Numbered from the stretch's first letter, positions 25,643 to 35,083 are shown. The stretch is DNA of 64,000 bases from Brevibacillus brevis (GCF_031583145.1 NZ_CP134050.1:5507501-5571500); one strand, 5' to 3'. A program made the numbers and translations. The notes: generated from the letters alone by a model not told the origin.

Positions 25643-27274
25643 TCACTTCACCGCGAGTTCATTCGCACGGTCAAACACGACTTTTCCATCGACAATCGTT
25701 ACCACCGCTTTTACTTCAGGGATGTCATCGACGGGGACTTCAAAGAGATTTCGCTCCAGTACGACGATGTCAGCCAGCTTGCCTGCTTCCAATGTCCCGA
25801 GCTCATGCTCCCGGAAGCAGCCGTAAGCAGACCCGGACGTATACGCCTTCAATGCGTCAGCCAGCGAGATTCGTTCATGCGGATGCCAGACAGTTTTTCC
25901 GCTGCTGTCGATTCGGGTGACCGCTCGATAGATCTGGAGGAGCGGATTTAAGACATCGATCGGGAAGTCGGTGCCGAACGCCAGTCTCGCTCCGGCCTCT
26001 TTCAGCGTGCGAATCGGAAATACGTGCTTTTCCCGCTCACCACCGATGCGTGCGGTATAGACCCCCCGCTCGGACATGGCGAAGTGATCGGGCTGCATGG
26101 AAGCCGTGACACCCAGCTCTTTGAAGCGACGGATGTCATCCGGATGAATTACTTCCACATGCTCGATGGAATGGCGGGAATCCCGCTTCCCGTTCGCCAG
26201 CTGCGCTTCCTCATAGGCGTCAAAGGCAAGGCGGATCGCCCCGTCTCCGATCGCATGGAAACGAATGCTGAACCCCTCCTTATCCGCATCCACGACCCAT
26301 TTTTTGATCGTGTCAGCTGGAAACGTCGTCTCTCCCCGCGTCTCCGGATCATCTGCATAAGGCTCGAGCATATAAGCCGTACGCGCGGTGATGACCCCGT
26401 CGATGAACTGCTTCAACCCCGATACGCGTAGCCGATCCGACTGGTACCTGTCCCGCAGCTGCTTGGCGTGCTCCAGATCTCCGTCCAGCGCGGGCCACAG
26501 ATGGAGGCGCGCCGTTAGACCCCCTTCGTCCTCGAATTCCTTGAAGAGCTCATAGTCCGTGAGAATCGCAAGGGATTCCGTCGCAAACAAATCGTGGACC
26601 GCCGTCACTCCGAGACTGGCCGCATGCGCCAGGAAATTGGCGAACAGCTCCCTCTTCTTTTCCTTGGTAAAACGGTAGGCATGCTCGATGACGGCTCCCA
26701 TGGCTTTTTCGTACAAGATGCCGTCCGGCTCGCCGTTTTCGTCCTTCCCGATGATCCCGAACGCGGGGTTTTTGGTATCCCGATCAATGCCCGCGATTTC
26801 CAACGCCTTTGAATTCACCCAGGCATAATGGCCTTCCGCGTGAAACATGAGCGCGGGACGATCCGGGAGAATCCGATCCAGTGCATAGCGATCGGGCAGT
26901 TTTTGCGTATCCCAATAGCCCGAATCCCAAGTGGAGCCGATCACCCATGGCTCATCCGGCCGAGATTCGGCAAAATCGCGAATGATCGCAAGCGCCTCTT
27001 CCTCCGAACGGGCCGGGAACAAATAGGCGCTATCCATCGTGACAGCCCCATCCATCACGTGAAGGTGAAAATCGTGAAAGCCCGGCATGATCAGCTGGTC
27101 TTCAAAGTGATAGACTTTGGTATGCTCGCCCGTGAGCGATTTCATCTCCTCCGCCGTACCCACTGCGATGATTCTGTCCTTTGCGATCGCGATCGCCGCG
27201 GGCTGTGGCTGATCGGTCAGGCCTGTAAATACGGCATTGCCGGAAAGAATCAGATCTGCGATTTGTTTTGTCAT
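25643..27274 (-). CDS. YtcJ-like amidohydrolase, copy 1
   Basis: A 543-residue metal-dependent amidohydrolase (Amidohydro_3 type). Metal-site motifs are GFHDFHLHV near residue 65, HAIGDGAIRLAF, SIEHVEVIHPDD and the catalytic aspartate in FGTDFPID. It is cytoplasmic, with no signal peptide. It is highly similar along its whole length to the product of the gene at 28677-30296, and the two flank an APC permease gene. The natural substrate is unknown; enzymes of this kind hydrolyse N-acyl or cyclic amide bonds. GAGAGGA precedes the ATG. Confidence 0.85.
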   Translation of the reverse strand: MTKQIADLILSGNAVFTGLTDQPQPAAIAIAKDRIIAVGTAEEMKSLTGEHTKVYHFEDQLIMPGFHDFHLHVMDGAVTMDSAYLFPARSEEEALAIIRDFAESRPDEPWVIGSTWDSGYWDTQKLPDRYALDRILPDRPALMFHAEGHYAWVNSKALEIAGIDRDTKNPAFGIIGKDENGEPDGILYEKAMGAVIEHAYRFTKEKKRELFANFLAHAASLGVTAVHDLFATESLAILTDYELFKEFEDEGGLTARLHLWPALDGDLEHAKQLRDRYQSDRLRVSGLKQFIDGVITARTAYMLEPYADDPETRGETTFPADTIKKWVVDADKEGFSIRFHAIGDGAIRLAFDAYEEAQLANGKRDSRHSIEHVEVIHPDDIRRFKELGVTASMQPDHFAMSERGVYTARIGGEREKHVFPIRTLKEAGARLAFGTDFPIDVLNPLLQIYRAVTRIDSSGKTVWHPHERISLADALKAYTSGSAYGCFREHELGTLEAGKLADIVVLERNLFEVPVDDIPEVKAVVTIVDGKVVFDRANELAVK

Positions 27275-27320
27275 GACGCATCGTTCCTCTCATTATGGTG
27301 ATATATGTCCTCCCTCGTGA

Positions 27321-28664
27321 TCAAGCTTCCTCAATCGCGAGCTCGGGAGGTGGTTGTCTAAACATCTTCGTCAGGTTCAACAGGTACAAAAATCCTAAGG
27401 CAAGCCAGATCCCGCCCAAAATCAGCGAGTGAATGTCCAGCTTCAGCCAAAACAATCCGGTGAGGCAGGCGCCAATGAATGGAAGGAGGAAATACCGAAT
27501 AGTCCCCTTCAAGGACCGCTGCTTTTCCCGAATGAAATAGTGGGAGATCACAGACAGATTCACGAACGTAAAAGCGAAAAAGGCACCGAAGCTGATGAGC
27601 GATACGGCCGTCGTCAGATTCAGGAAGATGGCGGATAGCGCGACGCATCCAATCAGCAGCAGGTTGAACACAGGTGTCTGGTAGGTGGGCGAAAGATAGC
27701 CGAATACTTTGGCGGGAAGCACACGCTCACGTCCCATCGCATATAAAATGCGGGAGGCGCTTGTCCCTGACGCAACAGCGGATGAAAAGCTGGACATGAT
27801 CCCTTCGGCCAGAACATAGCTGGTCAAAAAGTTTCCCCCGATATGAAAGGCGATCTCCATATAAGCCGCTTCCGGGTTTTGAAAGGATTGGTAGTCCGGC
27901 CAAACCAGCTGCAGAAAATAGGAGCCGGTCATATAGTAGATCCCGCCAATGACGGTGATGAGATAAATGGCCCGGGGAAGCGATTTTTGAGGGTTCTTCG
28001 TCTCCTCCGACAATGTCGTTACCGCATCAAACCCCAGGAACGAAAAGCACAAAAGAGGAATGACAGCCATAAAGTCCGACATGTTTACATGTGGATCGAT
28101 AAACGGCAGGCTTGAAAGCAGAGTCCCGGCCCCTTTCCCATTCAGAAGGCCCTGAATCGAGAAAGCCACAAATAAAACGAGTGTTCCGAATTGCAAGAAC
28201 AAAAGGCCCGTATTGAATTTGGCTGCCACGGTAATGCCGAGGATATTTACCGTCGTCACCGTTACGATAAAGCCGATAATCCAAATGTACATCGGAATGG
28301 AAGGAAAGTATGCCTCCATGGCGATCCCGAGCAGAAGTGCACTGATCATGGGACTGAGCACATAATCCAGCAGAATAGTCCAGCCTACGAGAAACCCGAT
28401 GTGCGGACTTAAGGATTTCTGGGTAAACGTGTAGGCAGCGCCTGCATTGGGAAGGGCCTTTACCATTTGGGCGTAACTGTAGGCCGTAAACAGCATGACG
28501 ATCAAGGCAACGAGGTAAGCCGTCGGAATCATCCCGTTGGTAGTGTGGACCGCTACTCCGTAAGTAGAAAACATCGTTGTCGGAGCCATAAAGGCCAGCC
28601 CGAAGAACACGACGTACTTCAAGGAAAGAGAACGTTTCAGGGTTGGTGAGCCGGTATTACTCAT
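27321..28664 (-). CDS. APC-superfamily amino-acid/amine permease
   Basis: A 447-residue transporter with about 12 membrane segments. The opening (LKYVVFFGLAFMAPTTMFSTYGVAV) and KALPNAGAAYTFTQKSLSPHIGFLVGW are typical of the AAT/APA families. It lies 12 bp after amidohydrolase copy 2 and 46 bp before copy 1, all on the minus strand. It probably imports the compound that the two hydrolases cut, such as an amide or peptide-like nutrient (inference). Confidence 0.88.
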   Translation of the reverse strand: MSNTGSPTLKRSLSLKYVVFFGLAFMAPTTMFSTYGVAVHTTNGMIPTAYLVALIVMLFTAYSYAQMVKALPNAGAAYTFTQKSLSPHIGFLVGWTILLDYVLSPMISALLLGIAMEAYFPSIPMYIWIIGFIVTVTTVNILGITVAAKFNTGLLFLQFGTLVLFVAFSIQGLLNGKGAGTLLSSLPFIDPHVNMSDFMAVIPLLCFSFLGFDAVTTLSEETKNPQKSLPRAIYLITVIGGIYYMTGSYFLQLVWPDYQSFQNPEAAYMEIAFHIGGNFLTSYVLAEGIMSSFSSAVASGTSASRILYAMGRERVLPAKVFGYLSPTYQTPVFNLLLIGCVALSAIFLNLTTAVSLISFGAFFAFTFVNLSVISHYFIREKQRSLKGTIRYFLLPFIGACLTGLFWLKLDIHSLILGGIWLALGFLYLLNLTKMFRQPPPELAIEEA

Positions 28665-28676
28665 CTGCCTTCCTCC

Positions 28677-30296
28677 TCACTCGTCACGTAGGGAAACCTT
28701 TTCATAAACCACGCTGCCATCTACCATCGTCAACTGGACCTTTGCCTCGAGGATTTCGTCTGCCGATCCATCAAAGAGATTTCGGTCCAGGACGACGAGG
28801 TCGGCCAGCTTGCCAGCCTCCAATGTCCCGAGCTCATGCTCGCGGAAAGCGCCGTAGGCGGGGCCGGACGTGTATGCCTTCAAGGCATCAGCCAGCGAGA
28901 TTCGTTCATGCGGATGCCAGGCCGTCTTTCCGCTGCTGTCGATTCGGGTGACCGCTCGATAGATTTGGAGGAGCGGATGTAAGACATCGATCGGGAAGTC
29001 GGTGCCGAATGCCAGCTTCGCTCCGGCTTGTTGCAACGTCCGAATGGGAAAAACGTACTTTTCCCGCGCAGCACCAATCCGGTCCGTATATCCCCCTCTC
29101 TCCGACATCGCCAGGTGATCCGGCTGCATGGAAGCCGTGACACCCAGCTCACTGAAGCGCGGAATGTCATCCGGATGAATCACTTCCACATGCTCAATGG
29201 AATGGCGCAGCTCCCGCTTACCGTTCGACCTTTGCGCTTCTTCAAAGGCATCGAGGGCGAGGCGAATCGCCCCATCTCCAATCGCGTGGAACCGAATGCT
29301 GAATCCCTCTTTATCTGCATCCACGACCCATTTTTTGATCGTCTCGGGGGGAAAAGACGTCTCCCCCCGCGTATCCGGGTCATCTGCATAAGGCTCGAGC
29401 ATATAAGCCGTCCGGGCTGTGATGACTCCATCGATGAATTGCTTCAGCCCTGACACGCGGAGCCGATCCGACCGGTATCTCGCCCGTAACTGCTTGGCAC
29501 GTTCCAGATCGCCGTCCAGAGCGGGCCACAAATGAAGGCGCGCGGTGAGTTTCCCACTCGCCTCGCATTCTTCAAACACATCGTAGGCATCGATCGTTTT
29601 CAGCCCGTGCAAATCGTGGACAGACGTTACGCCCAAGCTTTTTGCATGGGCAAGGAATCGAGAAAACATCTCCTTCTTCCGGGAATGGGAAAAATCGAAG
29701 GCATGGCGCACAACCGGTCCCATCGCTTTTTCAAATAAAATGCCGTTCGGCTCTCCCTTCTCGTCTTTTCGAATCACCCCGTACGGAGGATTTTCCGTCT
29801 CGCGCGTGATGCCTGCGATCTCCAGCGCCTTCGTATTGACCCATGCATGGTGGCCTTCCGCGTGAAACAGAATGGCAGGACGGTCTGGCAGAATCCGGTC
29901 CAAAGAATGGCGCGTCGGCAATTGCCGGGTGTCCCAATAGCCCGCATCCCACATAAACCCGATAATCCACGGATTCTCCCGGTTTGCATCCGCAAATTGG
30001 CGAATCATTTCCACCGCTTCCTCTTCGGAGCGTGCCGCGAACAGATTGACGCTCGTCAACGCCACCGCCCCTTGCATGATGTGGAGGTGGAAGTCGTGAA
30101 AGCCCGGGAGGATCAATTGGTCTTGGAATGAGTAGACCTTCGTGTGCTCCCCGGCGTAGCATTGGAGCTCTTCCTCGGAACCCACCGCCACAATTCGATT
30201 GGCCCGAATCGCCATACAGGCGGGCGCGGGCCGATCGGAAAGCCCCGTAAAGACAGCCTTGCCTGAAATCAAGATGTCCGCTGCCTGGTGACTCAT
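28677..30296 (-). CDS. YtcJ-like amidohydrolase, copy 2
   Basis: A 539-residue paralogue of the protein at 25643-27274, with long identical stretches such as KQFIDGVITARTAYMLEPYA and the same metal motifs (GFHDFHLH, HAIGDGAIRL, FGTDFPID). Similarity holds at the DNA level too, so the duplication is fairly recent. The ATG of MSHQAADILIS is preferred; 15 extra in-frame codons upstream have no better ribosome site. It is the first gene after the MerR-type promoter at 30464-30494. Confidence 0.85.
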   Translation of the reverse strand: MSHQAADILISGKAVFTGLSDRPAPACMAIRANRIVAVGSEEELQCYAGEHTKVYSFQDQLILPGFHDFHLHIMQGAVALTSVNLFAARSEEEAVEMIRQFADANRENPWIIGFMWDAGYWDTRQLPTRHSLDRILPDRPAILFHAEGHHAWVNTKALEIAGITRETENPPYGVIRKDEKGEPNGILFEKAMGPVVRHAFDFSHSRKKEMFSRFLAHAKSLGVTSVHDLHGLKTIDAYDVFEECEASGKLTARLHLWPALDGDLERAKQLRARYRSDRLRVSGLKQFIDGVITARTAYMLEPYADDPDTRGETSFPPETIKKWVVDADKEGFSIRFHAIGDGAIRLALDAFEEAQRSNGKRELRHSIEHVEVIHPDDIPRFSELGVTASMQPDHLAMSERGGYTDRIGAAREKYVFPIRTLQQAGAKLAFGTDFPIDVLHPLLQIYRAVTRIDSSGKTAWHPHERISLADALKAYTSGPAYGAFREHELGTLEAGKLADLVVLDRNLFDGSADEILEAKVQLTMVDGSVVYEKVSLRDE

Positions 30297-30463
30297 CCCG
30301 CCACCATTCCTTTCGTTTTTCCTGCGTCCTGACGCGGGCACCCGAAAGCGCTTTCAACAATGAATAACGTTGCCGAACCTTGTTCCCCCAATCTTGCGCT
30401 GCTGCGTCCCATGACTTGCCCCCCTTGCATCGTTTTCTCTCTCTGTTGCGGATCTATGAGCCC

Positions 30464-30494
30464 AGTATAAAGTCTCGTCTTACTCCAGAGTAAA
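30464..30494 (-). promoter_or_regulatory. MerR-type promoter with 19-bp spacer
   Basis: On the minus strand the -35 TTTACT (30494-30489) and -10 TATACT (30469-30464) are 19 bp apart. Imperfect dyad arms ACTCTGG and CGAGACT lie between them. It points to the amidohydrolase-permease-amidohydrolase genes and lies just downstream of a merR gene on the same strand, its likely controller. Confidence 0.7.
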
Positions 30495-30511
30495 GGGGGG
30501 AATTTGCACAC

Positions 30512-30555
30512 AAAAAAACAGCCCTGAAATGAGCCAATGGTCATTTCGCGGCTGT
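30512..30555 (-). terminator. Terminator of the merR gene
   Basis: ACAGCC...GGCTGT with an inner CGAAATGA/TCATTTC pairing is followed on the minus strand by seven T. It begins immediately after the merR stop. Confidence 0.85.
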
Positions 30556-30558
30556 GGA

Positions 30559-31422
30559 TCAGTCACCTTTCTCTACAATGGGAATCTGGATCTCGTAATA
30601 GGCCTCCTCATACTGATCCGTCAAGGAAATGTCCACTTGCATGATGCGAACGGCGTCCCCGGTAATCACATAGCCATGGGCATCGCAATAATCGAGGAGC
30701 TTCTTCAGCTGCGTCAGCATTTTTTCCCGGACCAGCCCTCCGTGATAGGAGCATAGGAAAGCTCCCTTTTCGATCTTTTGCGTGGGCTGGTCCGATGCCT
30801 CGTCCTGCACCAGCAGGAAAAGCTGCGACTCCCATTCGCCAAAGCTGTCGCTAAAATCGGTTGCCTGGCGGACTTGATCAAAGTACTCCCGTGGGATGAA
30901 GTCTCCAAACTTATTGCTTGCCAGTACCGGGATGATTCCGCCGATCCGGTTTTCCAGCTCCAGGAACCCAAAATACGCTTCTTCGGTATCCGCCCATTTT
31001 ACCGGCCTGGCTAGCTGGATGTATTCCCGTTCTTCGAAATGCTTCACGACGATGTCCGAATCCTTGTAGCTTTCGAGAAACCTTTCGATGTGGGTAAGCC
31101 GGTTCATCATGATGCTGTGGATGGCTTGCAGCTCCCTGATTTTTTCCTGGATCCTGTCCATCGATTGCTGGAGGAATTGAACCGATTTTTTGACGGTGCG
31201 ATTCGTCAGGAAGTCTTTGATTTCCTCCAGGGAAAACCCGATTCTCCGCAGCTCCTTGATGGTTCCGAGAACTTCATACTGGGAAATCGAGTAGTAACGG
31301 TAGCCGGAATCCGGATCTGTGTAATACGGCTTGAGTAATCCAATCTTGTCGTAATGGCGCAGCGTGTCCACCGTCACGCCCCGCAGCTTTGCCATTTCTC
31401 CGATCGTCAGCTTGTTTTGCAT
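30559..31422 (-). CDS. MerR-family regulator with effector domain
   Basis: A 287-residue MerR regulator. The winged HTH (LTIGEMAKLRGVTVDTLRHYDKIGLLKP) is followed by the YRYY motif, a long coiled coil (about 75-125) and a C-terminal GyrI/BmrR-like domain that ends in YEIQIPIVEKG. GGGAGA precedes the ATG. It is upstream of, and on the same strand as, the amidohydrolase/permease genes, with a 19-bp-spacer promoter between. It therefore probably activates that catabolic unit on binding its substrate. Confidence 0.88.
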   Translation of the reverse strand: MQNKLTIGEMAKLRGVTVDTLRHYDKIGLLKPYYTDPDSGYRYYSISQYEVLGTIKELRRIGFSLEEIKDFLTNRTVKKSVQFLQQSMDRIQEKIRELQAIHSIMMNRLTHIERFLESYKDSDIVVKHFEEREYIQLARPVKWADTEEAYFGFLELENRIGGIIPVLASNKFGDFIPREYFDQVRQATDFSDSFGEWESQLFLLVQDEASDQPTQKIEKGAFLCSYHGGLVREKMLTQLKKLLDYCDAHGYVITGDAVRIMQVDISLTDQYEEAYYEIQIPIVEKGD

Positions 31423-31625
31423 GTTCTTTCTCCCGCTTACTGGTATCGAAATGAATCGTGGATCGCCATTCTATCTTTTAAAGTACGTGCCCGTTCGAGC
31501 CCTCGTCAATGGAGATTTTGTATATGCATGGCGTGTGCCAAAGCCTTTACGGAGCTCTGCCTGGTAGGGATAGTCAGCATTATGGTGCGAGCTTATTCAT
31601 TTTTGCATGATTGATTTATTTTTGC
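31423..31625. other. Intergenic region upstream of merR
   Basis: About 200 bp (337 bp between flanking coding regions, including the terminator that follows). It must hold the merR promoter, but I cannot pick out convincing boxes. Nothing else is seen. Confidence 0.4.
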
Positions 31626-31653
31626 ATACAAAAAAGCCTCTTGGGGAGGCTTT
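31626..31653 (-). terminator. Terminator downstream of the frameshifted membrane gene
   Basis: The 7-bp stem AAGCCTC / GAGGCTT (31634-31640 and 31646-31652) has a 5-base loop and is followed on the minus strand by a T-run. Confidence 0.75.
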
Positions 31654-31759
31654 GCAGTTGATCCAATTCCACATTGACCCGTCCATAATGATACGCCATG
31701 CCCGCTTGCTCGGTAAACTTTCGTTCATTTCTAATCCTGCAAGTTTCCATGCTTCGTCG

Positions 31760-32297
31760 TCATTTTGCCGCATCTGCCTTGGGCTTCCGGACGACCGGCT
31801 TGATTTTGCCGAACGGTTTGAAATAAGAGATCGCCGTCATGAAGATCAGCGAGACGATATTGGCAATGGCCCCGCCAATCAACGAATAGCTTGCGTTCAG
31901 AAAGGCGGAATCGCTCAGCGCAAGAAATCTCTCCTGTTTGGCGATGCGCACGATTTGGGATAACCAGTCTCCCATATACTCGATGCCGAAGCCGATCAAC
32001 AGGATCGTCAGGATCAGCTTGGTCACGATCCAGTAATGCTTGAAAAGCCCCCCAATTCGTCCAAACGGATAGGACAATTCCGGTGAGCAGCGCGACTAAA
32101 GCAGTGTACCGGATGAAGACGACATCGATCACGTGTATATTTTCCAGGGTGTAATAGAGCTGCTCTCCGTTCCCCGCCTTCAGCATGTGCGTACCGAGCA
32201 GCAGCATGACCATCGCTCCGCCAAGCCAACAGACTACCGAAAGCACATGGATGATGATGACCATTTGCTTTTTCCTGATAGACAATTTGTACCCCAT
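31760..32297 (-). pseudogene. Integral membrane protein interrupted by a +1 frameshift
   Basis: The first part (MGYKLSIRKKQMVIIIHVLS to SVWTNWG) and the second part (FKHYWIVTKLILTILLIGFG to the end) are in different frames. They join smoothly if the run of six C at 32048-32053 is read as five. The repaired product would be about 178 residues with four membrane segments, like DUF2269-type membrane proteins. The start has GGGAGGA upstream. Either the gene is genuinely inactivated or this is a homopolymer sequencing error. Confidence 0.7.
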
Positions 32298-32323
32298 GTT
32301 TCCATCCTCCCTAACCACTTCTT

Positions 32324-32340
32324 TGGTAGCTATCCTACCA
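32324..32340. promoter_or_regulatory. Inverted repeat between divergent genes
   Basis: TGGTAG-N5-CTACCA is a perfect 6-bp inverted repeat between the membrane gene and the response-regulator gene. It may be an operator for either. Only position and symmetry support it. Confidence 0.3.
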
Positions 32341-32436
32341 GCAAAATGTTGCGAACTTGTGGTGATCCTCTTTACACATTGTGGGGACTGCCGATATCCT
32401 GAAAGTGGTAAATCGGGCAGGATTGGGAGGCTGGAA

Positions 32437-33135
32437 ATGGGCCATAAAGTTCTCATCGTGGAGGATGAAATCAAAATCGCCTCGCTCGTCGAATCGTTTC
32501 TTCAAACCGAAGGATACGATTGCCTGACAGCGACGGATGGCAATGCGGCCTTGCAGCTCTTTGCCAAGCATAAACCGGATATCGTGCTCCTGGACTGGAT
32601 GCTTCCGCAAATGAACGGACTGGACATATGCCGGCAGCTCAGACAGATCGGGTCTCCCGGCATCATTATGGTCACGGCCAAATCCGAAGAAGCAGACAAA
32701 ATCGTCGGCCTCGAGATGGGCGCGGACGATTACCTGACAAAGCCTTTCAGCTTGAGAGAGCTCTCTGCACGCATCCGTTCCCTCTTGAGACGAATGAACC
32801 GAAGCGAACACGACGGTTCCGGCAACGTGCTCCGACGAGGCGATTTGACGATTCACGAGGACAGTCTGCAGGTGTTTAAAGGCACAGAGGAGCTGCATCT
32901 CACTCCAACCGAATTCAGGATCCTGCACCTTTTGGCGTCGAGGCCCGGACGGGTATACAGCCGAATGCAGCTGCTGCAGCACGCTTTCGAGGAGGAATTT
33001 GTCGTCGACGAACGGACGGTGGATTCCCATATCAGCAAGCTCCGCAAGAAAATAGAGAGCGAGAACCGGACCTTTGACTACATTCAAACGGTTTACGGCT
33101 TCGGCTACCGATTCGGAGCGGAACATGAAAATTAG
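32437..33135 (+). CDS. OmpR/PhoB-family response regulator
   Basis: A 232-residue response regulator. The receiver domain (about 4-118) has the acidic pair (VEDE), phosphoacceptor D53 (LLDWMLP) and the lysine of LTKPF. The C-terminal winged helix of OmpR type (about 135-230) ends in IQTVYGFGYRF. ATG 32437 has GGGAGG 6 bp upstream; the frame is open further upstream but without motif or ribosome site. The partner kinase gene overlaps it by 11 bp. Confidence 0.93.
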   Translation: MGHKVLIVEDEIKIASLVESFLQTEGYDCLTATDGNAALQLFAKHKPDIVLLDWMLPQMNGLDICRQLRQIGSPGIIMVTAKSEEADKIVGLEMGADDYLTKPFSLRELSARIRSLLRRMNRSEHDGSGNVLRRGDLTIHEDSLQVFKGTEELHLTPTEFRILHLLASRPGRVYSRMQLLQHAFEEEFVVDERTVDSHISKLRKKIESENRTFDYIQTVYGFGYRFGAEHEN

Positions 33136-34456
33136 AACCAGGCTGATCCTGACGATGAGCGTGATGATCGTGCTGCTCCTGCTGTTTCAGCTCGGCGTCA
33201 CGCATATCCAGTTCTATATTTCTCGCGATTTTGCTTATCTGGAGGAGAAAGACACGTTTGAATCCTTGCGGAAGGAGTTCGAACAATTCTATCGGGAGCA
33301 CGGCGATTCTTGGGAAAATGTCGGCGGAGCAAGGCTTGCCTATTCCGGCTCCTTCGCCGAGATCGTTTTGTCTGTGGATGGAAAAGTCTTGTATCAGCAA
33401 GGCAAGCTGAGCGCGGACGAGCTTCGCAGCGACGGCTACAAACTCGCGCTTGCCTCCGGCGACAAAAGGATCGGCAGACTGTACGTGATGAACGACAGTC
33501 AGTACAAGACCTACGAGTTTAAAACAATGTGGTACGGCATCTTGCCCAATATCGGCATCGCATCCCTGCTGTTCACTTTTATCGCGGCTCTGCTGGCCAT
33601 CTTTTTCTTGTCGTGGAGACTGACAAGCCCGATACGAAAAATCATCGCCGGAATCGAAGCCATCAAAAAAGGCGACACTCCAGCAATCTTTCCCGAGCAA
33701 AGGAAAGATGAATTCGGAGCGATTTCCAAAGCCCTTCGGGAGATGAACGATTCGCTGGCAGCCGCGGAGCGAGCCCGGAAACAGCTGCTATCCGATGTCG
33801 CCCACGAGTTGAAAACCCCGCTGATGATCATTCAAGGGGAATTGGAGCTGGCTCATGAGACGGGCGCCCCCCTTTCCGCGGCCAAGCATGCTTCCCTTCT
33901 CGATGAAGTATTGCGGCTGTCGCGGTTGGTACACGATGTGCTGGATTTGTCCAGGCTTGAGGCCGGCATGACCGAGCTCCACCCGCGAACGGAAAACCTG
34001 GTTGCGCTATTGGAGGATGTAACGGCGAAGACCCGGTTTCTGGCAGAGGATAAGAACATACAGGTTTCCATTCACGCCGAGGAAGAGATGATTCCTGTTT
34101 CGGTCGAGAAATCCCGTATTCTTCAAGCATTGTACAACCTCTTGTCAAACGCCATCTCCTTTACGAATCCCGGCGGAAAAGTCCACCTTCATGCGGAAAC
34201 CGTACGCCTGCCGGACCGGGAACATCCATACGCCCGCATCCGGGTGGAAGACAACGGGGTCGGCATACCCGAGGCGGATTTGCCCCATATCTACAACCGA
34301 TTTTACAGAGCCGATCATTCCAGGGCTCGCCCAAGCGGCGGAACGGGTCTCGGGCTCGTGATCGCGCAGCAAAACATTGCGGCTCATCAGGGGTGGATTG
34401 AGGTGGAAAGCGCAGTGGGGATGGGGACAGTGTTCAACGTCTATTTGCCGTTGTGA
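33125..34456 (+). CDS. Sensor histidine kinase (HAMP, HisKA, HATPase)
   Basis: A 443-residue membrane kinase. One membrane segment at the N-terminus (LILTMSVMIVLLLLFQLGV), an outer sensor of about 120 residues, a second segment (IGIASLLFTFIAALLAIFFL), a HAMP linker, the phosphoacceptor box DVAHELKTPL, and the ATP-binding N, G1 and G2 boxes (LLSNAISF, VEDNGVGIP, GGTGLGLVIA). It phosphorylates the regulator encoded just upstream. No target gene is adjacent apart from the divergent, frameshifted membrane gene. Confidence 0.92.
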   Translation: MKIRTRLILTMSVMIVLLLLFQLGVTHIQFYISRDFAYLEEKDTFESLRKEFEQFYREHGDSWENVGGARLAYSGSFAEIVLSVDGKVLYQQGKLSADELRSDGYKLALASGDKRIGRLYVMNDSQYKTYEFKTMWYGILPNIGIASLLFTFIAALLAIFFLSWRLTSPIRKIIAGIEAIKKGDTPAIFPEQRKDEFGAISKALREMNDSLAAAERARKQLLSDVAHELKTPLMIIQGELELAHETGAPLSAAKHASLLDEVLRLSRLVHDVLDLSRLEAGMTELHPRTENLVALLEDVTAKTRFLAEDKNIQVSIHAEEEMIPVSVEKSRILQALYNLLSNAISFTNPGGKVHLHAETVRLPDREHPYARIRVEDNGVGIPEADLPHIYNRFYRADHSRARPSGGTGLGLVIAQQNIAAHQGWIEVESAVGMGTVFNVYLPL

Positions 34457-34500
34457 GGGATGGGGAAAGGCGATAGCTCTGTATTCTTTGTGAAAGGGGA

Positions 34501-34533
34501 AAAGGCAGCCGGTTAATTTGCCGGCTGCCTTTG
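34501..34533 (+). terminator. Terminator of the two-component operon
   Basis: A perfect 12-bp stem AAAGGCAGCCGG / CCGGCTGCCTTT with an 8-base loop. Confidence 0.85.
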
Positions 34534-34564
34534 TGTTGGTGTTCGGTTGTTGAGACTCGATTAC

Positions 34565-34612
34565 TCAAAAACAAAAGCATACTCCGGCCAATGAACAGAC
34601 AGGAATATGCTT
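34565..34612 (-). terminator. Probable original ssrA terminator, displaced by the island
   Basis: On the minus strand AAGCATATTCC pairs with GGAGTATGCTT (10 of 11 pairs), followed by TTGTTTTTG. It ends no gene in its present place: the only neighbour on its left is a plus-strand operon with its own terminator. It lies 22 bp beyond the copy of the ssrA 3' end at 34634-34643, as expected for the ssrA terminator before the 11-kb insertion. Confidence 0.6.
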
Positions 34613-34633
34613 CGTGGTATCCTTATTATGTAT

Positions 34634-34643
34634 GGTGGAGGCG
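34634..34643 (+). repeat. Left attachment-site repeat
   Basis: GGTGGAGGCG, preceded by T, so the minus strand reads CGCCTCCACCA, an intact tmRNA 3' terminus including CCA. It diverges from ssrA right after (AGTCG versus GGGGG). Confidence 0.6.
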
Positions 34644-34848
34644 AGTCGTGGCTGTTTAAAACCACAATTCAACGCCTTAAACTGATCAGAAAGTAGAACA
34701 TGGTAGCATAAAGAAATTTGTAGTACACATTTCAGTAATTTGAAAAATCTATACAAAGAAATGTGCCAAAAAATAGTTTAGCAACTTCCATTTATGTCAA
34801 ATTTCTCTCCTTCATTCATAATTCAATAGAATATACCAAAATAAATTC

Positions 34849-34877
34849 TTGACTTCGCAAAGAATCCATGCTATATT
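34849..34877 (+). promoter_or_regulatory. Sigma-A promoter of the tRNA cluster
   Basis: TTGACT (34849-34854), 17-bp spacer, TATATT (34872-34877); the first tRNA starts 14 bp downstream. Confidence 0.8.
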
Positions 34878-34890
34878 TACAAAGTCAGAT

Positions 34891-34967
34891 CGGGAAGTAG
34901 CTCAGCTTGGTAGAGTACTTGGCTTGGGACCAAGGGGCCGCAGGTTCGAATCCTGTCTTCCCGACCA
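34891..34967 (+). tRNA. tRNA-Pro (TGG)
   Basis: A 77-nt cloverleaf with acceptor CGGGAAG / CTTCCCG, anticodon loop CTTGGGA (anticodon TGG), T-loop GTTCGAATC and an encoded CCA end. It is the first of three linked tRNA genes. Confidence 0.95.
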
Positions 34968-34992
34968 TATCTGAATTGTTTATTAATTAACC

Positions 34993-35080
34993 GCCGGGGT
35001 GGCGGAATAGGCAGACGCAACAGACTTAAAATCTGTCGGGAGTTTCTCCCGTACCGGTTCAAGTCCGGTTCTCGGCACCA
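34993..35080 (+). tRNA. tRNA-Leu (TAA)
   Basis: An 88-nt class II tRNA with a long variable arm (CGGGAGTTTCTCCCG), anticodon loop CTTAAAA (anticodon TAA), acceptor GCCGGGG and encoded CCA. Confidence 0.95.
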
Positions 35081-35083
35081 CAT

